Of a stretch of 64,000 nucleotides of DNA, positions 46,990 to 57,945 are shown piece after piece. Made by a program: the position numbers and the translations under genes. The stretch covers positions 12,358,682 to 12,422,681 of the forward strand of contig CM029386.1 of assembly GCA_017165825.1 (NCBI GenBank). The letters are read 5' to 3'. This DNA comes from Hepsetus odoe. Its lineage: Eukaryota; Chordata; Actinopteri; Characiformes; Hepsetidae. Every line of letters starts with the position of its first letter. Within the stretch, counting starts at the first letter, position 1. The notes beneath the pieces are model-generated. The model had not been told where the DNA came from. It did no database searches and was given only the letters and a program-made list of their open reading frames with translations.

Positions 46990-47490
46990 TATCTGAATGG
47001 TGGAGGAAGGGTTTATGATGAGTGTAGAGTGATAAGCTGGCACCAAGACGTTAACAGCAGATGATGACAGATGATGACAAAACAACTGGGTCATAGCTTG
47101 AGAGGGCTCGTGTACAGCATTTAGTACTCACCAAAACTGGTGCAAGGACATACAACAGTTCAGCTGGCTACAGTGTTATGGGTGCTGTTGGCTCACTGAT
47201 GTGTGTGGGGAGCAAAGGCTAGCCCTGATCTGGCTGGCTCTGGTCCCATCATTCAGTAGAGCTAAAAATCACAAAACAAGTTAATGCTGGCTATGAAGGG
47301 AAGATGTCATACCACAGCCTCCTGCATATGGAACTGCATAGCTGCAGATTGTCCTGTTCACTGCCTAAAGTTCATAGAGTGGACACATCAGGACTCGAAT
47401 CTGCTGCTAACATCGTCATTGGTGCTAGTCACCATAGCGCACCTTCAGAAGGCTTGTGAAACCACGCTTCAGGCATTTTGGATTCAAGAG
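46990..47490 (+). mobile_element. Mariner-like transposase remnant (sense)
   Basis: GGCTATGAAGGGAAGATGTC...CTGCATAGCTGCAGATTGTC corresponds to the sense strand of the mariner-like element seen antisense at 34860-35760. Frame is broken. Confidence 0.5.
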
Positions 47491-47501
47491 GGGGGCCCTC
47501 C

Positions 47502-47623
47502 CTGCGATGGGCTGGCGACCTGTCCAGGGTGCGTCCCCCGTCCTCGCCCTGTGTGCGCTGGGTTGGACACCAGCACTCCCCCTGCGACCCCGTTTGGGAC
47601 AAGCGGCAGAAAATGGATGGATG
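47502..47623 (+). mobile_element. 5'-truncated short retroposon with target duplication
   Basis: Begins CTGCGATGGGCTGGCGACC and ends GAAAATGGATGGATG. Flanked by GAGGGGGGCCCTCC at 47488-47501 and 47624-47637. Inserted next to a mariner-like transposase remnant. Confidence 0.9.
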
Positions 47624-48003
47624 GAGGGGGGCCCTCCACAACATTTTGAAGGTGGTTTTAATGTGAGGGCTGCTCAGTGTTGAGGGCTGCTCAAAACATG
47701 TACTTGTTTTATTCTTAAATGTAAAAACCTAATTGTTGTTACTGTTTTTACTCTACAAAGGTCAGCCATACATTAACCCCATAGACACCATGCCCGGTGG
47801 ATTCCAGCATCACAGGGTGGAACTGCATTCTCTGCACTGACAAAGCTAACATAGCACTTTAAGGATGAGCTAGATTGGTGTTTCTGACCATGGCTCTAAT
47901 GTAAGCCAATCCTCACTGTTGTTTTTCATCATTTAGTGTAAGCCTTGACAGAACATAGGCTTAATGGTTGTTTAGCAAAGGGGAATAAATCACCATTGAT
48001 ATC

Positions 48004-48136
48004 AGTCAGTCAGTCAGTCATTTTCTGCCGCTTGTCCCAACCGGGGTCGCGGGGGAGTGCTGGAGTCCAACCCAGCTCACACAGGGCGAAGGACTGGGGA
48101 CACACCCTGGACAGGTAGCCAGCCCATCGCAGGAAA
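48004..48136 (-). mobile_element. 5'-truncated short retroposon with target duplication
   Basis: On the - strand it begins CCTGCGATGGGCTGGC and ends in (GACT)n. Flanked by ACCATTGATATC at 47992-48003 and 48137-48148. Confidence 0.9.
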
Positions 48137-48219
48137 ACCATTGATATCCTAGATTTCAAAAGTAAGCTCTTTAGTAATGTGGGATCGATTTATATATTAA
48201 ATAAAATAAACACTGACGG

Positions 48220-48457
48220 GTTGGGGAAGCAGTGGCCTAGTGGTTAGGGCGTTGACCGGAGGATCGGGGGTTCGAACCCCTTCCCAATAAGGTTGCCCTG
48301 AGGTACCCTTGAGCAAGGTGCCCTCCCCGTCATGCTCCTCAATGCGATGGGCTGGCGACCTGTCTAGGGTGTGTCCCCCGTCCTTCGCCCTGTGTGAGCT
48401 GGGATGGACTCCAGCACAACCCCACCTGGGACAAGCGGCAGACAATGACTGACTGAC
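48220..48457 (+). mobile_element. Full-length tRNA-derived SINE, short-tail family, with target duplication
   Basis: Same head and tail as 4739-4982, ending GACTGACTGAC. Flanked by 13-bp copies TAAACACTGACGG (48207-48219) and TAAACACTGATGG (48458-48470), one mismatch. Confidence 0.88.
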
Positions 48458-50474
48458 TAAACACTGATGGCTTTTTCAAGTATTTGCAAATCTTCCTACA
48501 GATCAGTCGGTTTGATGGTTATGTTTTTCGTTTAAGAATTTGCAGCATTTCATCTCCAACACAGTCTATGTGCAATCATAACCCCATCACAGAGCAACAC
48601 ACAGGATGCTAATTCCTTAATGTTCTCATGTTCTATGTTCTCAGCCTCCACCAGGCCTCAGCAATTATAAAGTGGTGCTACAGCATTCATTTTTGTGGGC
48701 ATTTAGCTGCCATGAAATGACAGGTATGTTTTAAAGTTGAAATCCCCTTCAGCAGAGGATGAAATATTGAGCTGGAACAGTCATGTTAAGGCACTGTACG
48801 AGCTCTTACCAGGGGCAATCATAGTTCACCATTTCAAGAGAGGGTAAAAAAAATGGAAGATAAGAGAGCTTCTGAAAAGTATGAGTATGTTCAAATAATA
48901 ACAGAAACTCCTCGAAGCAGAAATTCTATACCATCAAGTCATTCGCCTCCGCATCAGCCCAAACATTCTGCCATATCAGTGCAGATCAAAATGTCTTCCA
49001 AAGCCACAGAAGTAGATCTGGTGTTCTGAAACCAGTTAAAGCTAAAAATCTCCAAAGTTGACAAATGACCAAGCATACTGTTTCCAAAACTAAGGACCGT
49101 TGAGCATATCTTCCATATATTGTGCAGCATATTGTGTAGCATATTTGCATTTAAAGTCATTACTGACTAACATAACAATTAAGATTATGCCAAACTGATT
49201 TTGAATAGCTCAGTTCAGCTCGGTTAGCTGGAGGAATTCACTGAATATGTGGCATGTCTGTTATTTCAGGCATCAATCTACAATAATTTATTTTGCGCTT
49301 GGGTGATAAAGAGAACTATGACGCAAAACACGCGTGCATGCCCCAACCTCGCATCTCTTTTTTTCTTTGGTAGCCTCAAGTATTAAAACGCTGTTGATGG
49401 TTGTGCATTTGATGATGTCCGCCAAGGCATTGCCTAACAGCATATTAATCAAAGAAATAAACAATAAATAAATACATTCATTTGAGCTGACGTACACAAC
49501 ATGTAAAAAAAAATTCAATTCGATTTTTAAGCATCTCTGTAAAATGATATAAAATAATAACAACTTAAAAGTAAAATAGTACACACATGCAATTTAAGAA
49601 TAACTAAATGCATCCAACTGTAAATAAAGAAACGTGAAAAAAGACATTGAACTGGAAGGAAAAAAGGAAAATAGCTTCATTAAAAATGCATTAAATGTAT
49701 TTAAAACCAGTCACCAGTAAGGTTTGAGAGCAGACATCAGTACAAAGGAGAGGACATTTTGGGTGAAGTACTTTGCTCAATTGTTTTTTTAATCTATTAT
49801 AATATGAGAGACATGAAAGATAAAATTCCTACAGTGTTTTGATAATTGACTTAAGTGATGTACAAGCGAATCTTGAAATTCCTGATGATTCAGTTGTTGT
49901 TTCTGTTCATCTTTTTTGATAATATTAGAGAAATGCCATGTTATGCTCCTGATGAGACATGAAAGCTAGGACATGAAAGTGAGATGCAAAAATGAAAATT
50001 TTTTTGACTTCGCCAGGTGCACAGGTGGTGAAATCACTTCTGTAATGTAATACCTGCTTCACAGTGGACACACCTGGAAAGCAGATTTACAGTGAACGAC
50101 AGGCTACAAAATTTCATGGACAAGTCAATCGCAGTGATTTGTGGAGGGAGATTTCATGAAGTCAGGGAGGTATTTAAAGCCCTTTTTACTGTTATTTAGC
50201 TTCGAACATAAAAGGAAATGAAGATTAGCCAGTTTTCCAGCCTAGTCGCCAGTCAATGTACTGGCTCTAAGAGAAACTGGCAGAAAGAAACAAACAACAT
50301 CCTAAAGTCCTGAGTTTAAAAAATATTCTGCCCTCCCAGCTTACCCACCAAAATCCTACTTATTTTCATTTTTAGGCAAGAAAACAACAGCCCTTGATTT
50401 ATAATTCATTTTTTGATAAAGATCAATGTACTAAGTGTGCCTTTTGTCAAAATCGATAAATACATCACTGAATA

Positions 50475-50685
50475 GCAGTGGTCTAGTGGTAGGGTACTTG
50501 CCTACAGACCTATGGGTCAAGAGGGTCAGGTTCGAATCCCACCTCTGGCACTACCACCACTGGGTCCCTGAGCAAGACCCTTAACCCTGAGTGTCTCCAG
50601 GGGGACTGTCCCTGTAGTTAGGACATGGAAGTCGCTCTGAATAAGAGCGTCTGCTAAATGCCATAAATGTAAATGTAGTTACAAC
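50475..50685 (+). mobile_element. V-SINE-like element
   Basis: Copy with GTGGTCTAGTGGTAGGG head and GCTCTGAATAAGAGCGTCTG end, in the intergenic region. Confidence 0.85.
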
Positions 50686-51867
50686 ACTAATGCTCCGTTA
50701 TACTGTCCAATAATTTCTGCTGTTTGTTTCATAATGCTGCAGCTCTCTGTCAGATGAATGTCTGTTGCTGTCTCCCTGTAACCTGTCTGTACTGTCAGTC
50801 TTGTCTTGTGTTTGATGTCACTTTATGTGTAGCACCAGGGTCCTAGAGGAACATTATTTCCTTTCACTATGTACTGTATACATGGTTGAAATGACAATAA
50901 AAACCTACTTGATTTGGCCTACCTGAAATAAATTAAAACTCTCTGACTCCTGATGGCTCAGGGGCATTAAAGGAAATGGTGCTGCTTACCACAAATGTCA
51001 TTAATCAGAGACAAGTGTTTAGTTTGGCGCTGGAGCCATGTAGTGATCTAACTAATTCACGTTACTGTTAGATCCTCCAGGTTCGTAACAGGAAAGCTGC
51101 CAGTCTTTAATACACCTAACTCTGCATTAAATTAAGTCCCCTCAGAAAGGCATGTGGTTCCTAAAATGTGGACAGAACGAACAGAATGCTGAATGACTGA
51201 ATTAAAAAATGTTGAATAAAAGAATACAGCCATCCATTGCAGCCCAGTAGAAGCTCATTTTAAATGAAAAAAATGGATCACATGTACTGGGTAGTGAACA
51301 GATCGCTTTAAATGCTCTTTAATGTAAAAAGTAATGACAAAACAATGTTTTTCAAAACGTGTGATCTTTAAACTCTTTTTAACTGGGTCAGTTCTGCAAC
51401 AGGTCAAAGGAAACTGTCTGAGGTTGTTTTGGTGACTAGCAGCTGAAAGTTTTCAGAGAGAGCAATATCACATGTTTTTCTTTAACTTCTCCTGTCTGCC
51501 AGTATCTATGAGCAGCTTGTTGGAACTTGTGTCTCCTCCCACTGTGCCACGTTAAAAAAACAAAAGTAAGACTAACAGTTTGCTCTTTAATGTAAAAGAC
51601 TCAAAGCTTCTAAAACCTCCGTGCATTAATTTCATTCAAATCTCTGATCAGTTTGTACGGACAGATTTTTAATGGCTTTGTCTAATCAATATTCAATAGA
51701 TTGACAACCAATGTGAAAAAAGTGATTCCTGATAAGATCCTTTTCTGAATATGGTCTACATGACATTCTCCTGGAAAGGAGATGTGATGCTTACTAGATA
51801 ACATTTTTAATCTAATTGATATATGAACCACATCAAAATGCTTCCTCTGCATTTCATCCATATATTT

Positions 51868-52065
51868 ACATTTGTGGGATTTAGCAGATGCTCCTATCCA
51901 GTGTGACTTCCATTTCCTAATTGCAGGGACAGTCCCTGGAACAATTCAGGGTCTTGCTCAGGGACCAGTGGTGGTAGTGCCAGAGGTAGGATTCAAACCT
52001 GGGACCTCTTGAGCCAAAGGTCCATAGGGAAGTACCCTACCACTAGACCACCACCCCATTCACAT
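51868..52065 (-). mobile_element. V-SINE-like element
   Basis: Reverse copy with TTTAGCAGATGCTCCTATCC and ACCACTAGACCACC at its ends. Confidence 0.82.
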
Positions 52066-52193
52066 ACACAACATGCAACGGGAGAGCCTAGGGAGCTGAA
52101 AGAATAGATATGGGATAAAATAACTTCGTAACAGTGACGATATCTAGAAATAGGTTAATGTTTTATGAGAATATTGACTCATTGAATATTGTG

Positions 52194-52302
52194 TCGACCT
52201 GTCCAGGGTGCGTCCCTCGTCCTCGCCCTGTGTGCGCTGGGTTGGACACCAGCACTCCCCCGCGACCCCGTTTGGGACAAGCGGCAGATAATGGATAATG
52301 GA
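52194..52302 (+). mobile_element. 5'-truncated short retroposon with target duplication
   Basis: Begins TCGACCTGTCCAGGGTG and ends GCAGATAATGGATAATGGA. Flanked by TGAATATTGTG at 52183-52193 and 52303-52313. Confidence 0.9.
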
Positions 52303-53603
52303 TGAATATTGTGTTTTCCGGACCTGGCCCTCAACATCCATTGAGCAACACTTTTTAGGCTTTTCTCAGCTTCCAACAAACCCGTAATTAAGCTCAAAAA
52401 TTAATAATGATAATAACTAAAAAACTAATAATGATAATACTAATAGTGAGTCTCATAATAATTAATAGTAAAAGTGTTTTTACTCAACAAATTAGACAGT
52501 GATGACAATACCTGCACCAAGCTGTACTCTTTTCCCGCAATGGGGAACAATATCTCATGGTTTACAGACAGTCACTTTTCTAGAACTGAAAACATGTCTG
52601 CTGCAAATTCAGTCAGAGTAGAATATGCCAAGAGCCATTTGGATTCAGTCACTGCAAAGCTCTATACACCAAATAGCCATAGTATTAAACTTCACAAGTA
52701 ATGTAAATTCATTTTTTTTTAAATATATTTTATTGTGTACATTTATTGTGATGTATAATGGCTGTAAAGCAGCAGGATTTATTATAAAAAACAAAAAATT
52801 GTTGCTAGGATAAGCAGTTAAGATGATCAGATTTTTATTCCTAAATGAAAGTTAGGAAGCATCGCCGAAACAGCAGGTCTTGAAGGTCTGTTGCAGTGGT
52901 TCAAGGAACGACAACCAGTGAACCATGGTAGTATTAAGATGCAAACATACTCTGATAAAAATCTGTTTTTACTTTTTTTTTTAATTAAATATATGGAAGG
53001 CACTCTTAAAATAATAAAAGGGAGCTCAATGCAACACCTGCAATCTTCTACTGCTGGCATGAAAAATCATTCAGTGGGTTTTGATATGAATATGAAGTCA
53101 ATAAACTGATGAGCTCAGATGCTCAGGCCTCCACTCCTGTCAAACAGCAACACAAGCAAATGCAGTGTTCACTCCTGATTTTATACAATACCACACTGAC
53201 CAGCAGAGGTCCCGCTTTACCTAAATCAAAGGCCTTCATGGAGGTACATTTTCAAGCATAGTTTTTACCACCAACCAACATCTATAAGTGCCTATTTAAC
53301 ACCAATATATCAGAGACAGGCGGTCAAAGACGGCTGATTAAGTCAGTAAGATTTTGCTTGGAACCAGATTTCACAGAACCTGGGTTGATGACCTTGGACC
53401 TCCAATGTTTGCCAGCCGTGCAGCATTAATGAGCAAGTTGGTTCAACATATGCAGCCAATTAACAACAGGTGTGAAACACAGGCCAGCAGCTTTAAAACC
53501 ACTCCTTTGCAGCATTTCCATAAATGCAGCTGTACAGTTTCTCAGAGTAGTTTGTAGTAGAGTACATGCAAAAGCTCATTAGCGCTGTTCAGAGGCACTG
53601 AAA

Positions 53604-56065
53604 ATGTTGCTAAAAGCTGCTTTAGTTTTTGCAGTACTGAATTACACAATAGCACATTGTCCGTTGGCTAAACAGGAAGATGGATCTGAAAAACAGCAGA
53701 GAAATCCGAGAACTCCAGTCCAGAAGACAAGCTGAACACCTCAGTGGGACAGTTTCATGGTCGAGCTGCCTATCGTCCTCCAGCCTTGAAGTTACCAGAG
53801 TCTCAGAGAATCCTGGCTTCAGAAGTCCTGAAAAGTCTCTTCAAACCTGACAGTGGGCTCCTACCTCTACCTGAGGAGCTAAACTCTATTCTACTGCCAT
53901 CAGTACAGCCTGCTATTCCAACACTTCCACCAAAAGCACTCCAGCCAGTGGAGGTCTTGTGCCATATAGACCGGATTTATGTACGGATTTTGAAGTGTAT
54001 CTTCACAGATCCAGATGCTTGGAAATACCTCAGAGTTGGAACATGTGTTGTAATCCCAGCCACAGCAGAATATTACTACTTTCTGTATTACCGTGATGGC
54101 TGCAATGCAAAACGTCAGGTGTGTTGCATTCATCTATCAGGTGTTGCCGACTAACTCGAAGAGGTGGAGGATAAGATGATCCATTAATTCTAGAGTTCTA
54201 TAATGTGGCTGAAACGCTGTTAGTTCATGTTTAATTCATGACCACTCTTCACCTGACAGGAAGATGAGAATGGTGTGACCTATTCAAACACCCTCTACTA
54301 TGAACCAGTGACCACAGACAGGACTCGTGAGCTGCCTTTTTCTGTGGATTTGGAGTGTCATTACCACAAGTGAGGACTCTTACCCTCAAATGTATTTGCT
54401 CGACTTGGCCACGCAAGCCAGAGATTAAGGTCAACTTGCTTGCAGGCATCACCCGTGAGCAGGGGGCTTGCTCCCAAGTGGTGGCTGACATGACCACCTG
54501 GGGACTGAGACCTTCCACCTACCTTCAACCTGTAGATGGTAGGTTCAGAGTATAATCAGGTGTAACACCTGTTTCAAAACTATATTTAATGACCTTTATT
54601 CCTACAAATGACTATTCTGTTGAATGATTCTCATTTTGCTGCATCCAGTGTGATGGGAACCCCCTACTGCCTGGTTTAGAGCAGGCGAGGGGGAACAGGA
54701 GGCCAGAATGCTCTGTTTGTCGTCTCTAGTAAACCAAAGATGGCCATTAACTTCTCCTGATCAGGCATATTGAACAGAAATCCCAAACTGCATAGGAATC
54801 CAGATTCCAAATCAGTTTGAGGTCCCTTTTGGCCAAGCAGAGTTGAAATGGGCTGTGCTGAGTCATGGTGGTTTGGACAACTCCTCAAATCCCCACCTGT
54901 GCCATGTCCATCTAAACATACAAGTTCTTGATTGGGGAAGGTGGGTGAGGATCAATTTATCTGTATGAGCAGTCAGTAGAATCCTTATTTGGGTTGTTGA
55001 AGCTGTTGCACTACGGTAACTGCATGCCATTAAATGGTTTTTCCCAGGACTGCATGTGAATTTAGGAACCTCTCCTTATTCCTACAAATGTAATCTCTCC
55101 ACAGACTTGTGGATGCCAAGCCGGTATGGTCATACTATTGGTGAGCCAATTTACTTTGAGGCCAGAGCTCCCCTTCCTCAGGCAGGGAAGAGGTTGTACC
55201 TGAACTATTGCTACGTAACGCCATCTCCAGCCCCCACGTCTACACCCAAATATGTTGTGCTGGAGAACTATGGGTAAAGGCTCCTAATATTGGCCTTGTT
55301 TGTGATTATTGTAGACTTGGTTTTTAAACACTTTCTTTTTGGGTAGATGCATGGTTGATGGTAAGAAGAGTGCTCAGACAAAGTTCTACGAGAGTCAGGA
55401 CATGACTACTGCAAGGTTCTCTCTGGGAGCCCTTGTTTTCATGACACAGGTCCCTAAATTAGCAAAAGGTCAGGAAGGCAAGTGCATAAGTAAGGAGTGG
55501 GTCTTGTTTCTTTGGATAAACCATTCCAATGCTTATTTGAAAGAATATTTCACTAATATAAAAAAAGGTTTTAGCTTGGCTACTTGTGGTTCTATCCAGG
55601 TGGTATTTATTCATTGTGAGCTGTCTTTGGACTATAAAGCCAAATCCAAGTGCAAATTTCTGCCCTAAGTGACCTTGGTGCCAGCGGTAAGTTGCAGAAG
55701 TAAGTGCAAGAACATTTGATTTGCACTGGCCTCCTTTGAAATCCTTGCTGTGCTTTAGGTGGACTGAGCTGTATGGCGATAACTCGGTGTGTGCTTGCTG
55801 TGACTCTTCCTGTCCTGCTCCAGAGCACTCAGGTGAGTGAGGGGTACAGTCCATTTTCCTCCATGTTGGCAGGAGTTCTAGGTCGTGTATGAAGGCTTAT
55901 AGTGTTTGATTGTTTACGATGGCTTTTCAGTTGCAAAACTCACACCCCGTCTCTTTTCATCTTCCACCAGAGACCATAACTCTCAGCAGCAGTCCTTGGG
56001 CTCTGGACTACAAGGAAGGTGCTGATCCAGCTGCTCCAGAAGTCTTTGTCTCAAAATGTGGTTAA
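53604..56065 (+). pseudogene. ZP3-like egg-coat glycoprotein gene, frame-broken
   Basis: Eight exons as in vertebrate ZP3: 53604-54118, 54260-54369, 54446-54538, 55048-55273, 55347-55468 (end uncertain), 55600-55686, 55759-55832 and 55971-56065. Exon 1 gives a signal peptide (MLLKAALVFAVLNYTIAHC), then the ZP domain (CHIDRIYVRILKCIF, VGTCVVIPA, YYRDGCNAKRQ); exon 2 LPFSVDLECHYHK; exon 4 YGHTIGEPIYFEA and LYLNYCYVTPS...STPKYVVLENYG; exon 5 CMVDGKKSAQTKF; exon 6 VVFIHCELSLD; exon 7 WTELYGDNSVCACCDSSC; exon 8 a short tail ending VSKCG. Breaks: the signal-peptide frame stops at 53733 while the ZP domain continues one frame over; exon 2 exit and exon 3 frame disagree; exon 6 has TAA in the HCEL frame and TGA in the frame exon 7 needs. 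An intact gene with base-calling errors is the alternative, but neighbouring genes show no such errors. Confidence 0.7.
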
Positions 56066-57945
56066 ACCTTTTTCCCTTTTTAAATGGCTGTGTATTTGCC
56101 CTTTATGGAAACTGGACTTGACATTAAACATGAATGGTAAGAGTGGAAGTTGGTCATTTCTTCATACTGTAGATATGAGTACACTGATCAATGTGTAACT
56201 ATTGAGGGACTTGCAGGGGGGAGAGTTTGCCTGTCTTCATGCATTCAAATGCACAGTTTCTATTTATGCTTAAATGGAAACAAAAGATCACAAATATCAG
56301 AGGGGGAAAAAATCTAAATGTACCGGACACTTGGCTGGGTGTTTTTGGCTGGTGGACTATTTTTAGCTCTGCAGTGACAATAGGGTGTTAAATGCTGCTG
56401 TATGATTCATTCTGTGCAGCTCACATTATTATACTGGGTCACTGCTGTATGGGGGTGAAAATTCACAAACCAACACCTCACTGGTGGTTCTGTTGAGGAT
56501 CTGACCACTAATGTTCTGGGTGTAGTGAACTGACTAGTCTGTAAGTGCAGAGGCCTCTGTCCCATCATATACTAAATGGTGCTGATGAGTGAAGGTAGAT
56601 GTACTTAATGTCTCTTCCCCACTGGTTATCAAAACTCTCTTCCAAATAATTTGGTAACATCAACCTGTTAAATTTGTGAAATGACACCTGTGCCAGAAGA
56701 TGAGATGCACAGCTTTAAAGTGAAATTAAATGGTTTAGAACACATTCTCTAAAATATGTAAGCACAAAGTTGGCTGTGAGCAGGAGTGACCCCAGTGAAA
56801 GCAAATGCACCGCAACCACCTCTGATCCTACAACCCATGCAAATCTACTAAACAGCACATGAGCTTTCAGACAAATCTGCTTTGATACAATATACTGTGG
56901 TCATCCTGCCTTGGGGCTGCCTCACTACAAGTGGTACAAAGAGACTATCAGAATTTAATCTCACTGGGCAAAAGAAAGTGGACAGAAATGTACATTTTAA
57001 AGTTATTAAACTAAAAAAGTTTTAGAAATGCTTATGTACTTGCATACCTTTTAGCCATAAATGCGTAAAAGACCATTTGGAAATTCAGTCCATCAGAAGA
57101 AACCTCAATGGGCCTGCTGAATGAACCTCAAAATTCAAACCCAGGGTAGCATTGTGTTTCAATACTCCTAATTCCCCCCCCATAATTTAAAATAATTTTT
57201 AACACTTATTTTTGCATATTTGTGTGTCAGTCATAAGCACAAAACACTGTCTATTAGAACAGGATATGCACAGGAAATACAGAGTGTGATTTCTGTCTCC
57301 ACCCACTGTAGTACTATTGTGTTTATTCATCTGTGCTCTCCTTGGACTCTTCCCTCATTTTACAGCTTCTCGACCCATGCAGAAGAGGTTTGCTTGTGCC
57401 TCTCATATGTTGACTGCAAAAGACCAACATATGTACTTGGCAAATATGCAGGGCATCCAAGGTTAGATACATACATTTCTAAAACACTTTCTTTAGACGG
57501 CGATGAACAACGTAATTCCACTAAAATGATGTGGAGAAAAAGCACTGATGTAGGTCACTCTGGATAAGAGAGTCTGATAAATGCTGTAAAAGTCTAAGAA
57601 CGTCATAGTTTGGTGGCAATGTGATGGTATTATGGTTTGGGTCTGTTTTCCTTGTCACATTGACATTCTTTTTCCAAATGTTTAATATTGAATCATTTTG
57701 GTAAAAGTCAATTAAAAAGAGATAATGGTATTTGTTTTGTTGTCTTTATTTTTGAGAGCTTTTATGAAGACCTAATCACATTTTAGGTCATGCATGCACC
57801 ACTGTAATTCTAACATCAGATATGGAGAAATAGATTTTTTTTTTTTTTGTGATGAAGCTGACCTGTAACTATTCACAGTCATGTTAAAACAACAACAAAA
57901 ACAAAAAAAACACCCTAAATAAAGCTAATTTTGCCTCAAATCCAT
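56066..57945. other. ZP3-like 3' end and spacer to itprip
   Basis: ATTAAA at 56123-56128, 58 bp after the ZP3-like stop, is a plausible polyadenylation signal; ZP genes typically have very short 3' UTRs. The rest is unremarkable AT-rich sequence with a fragment of a V-SINE-like 3' end (about 57545-57590). On the - strand a TTTATT at 57745-57750 may serve as the itprip polyadenylation signal. Confidence 0.45.

Larger units (their letters stand above)
41830..53603. other. Gene-poor interval between col17a1 and the ZP3-like gene
   Basis: No confident protein-coding gene was found. The interval holds a MITE with matching ends (42621-43174), a (CA)n tract (about 46197-46258), a mariner-like transposase remnant (about 46990-47490), SINE copies (47502-47623, 48004-48136, 48220-48457, 50475-50685, 51868-52065, 52194-52302) and otherwise AT-rich sequence. 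Open frames here are short and lack splice support, apart from the candidate at 44548-44648. Confidence 0.6.

Noticed and set aside
47284..47683. Several overlapping open frames of 60-121 codons
   Set aside because: They run through a mariner remnant and the GC-rich short retroposon at 47502-47623; they are repeat shadows.
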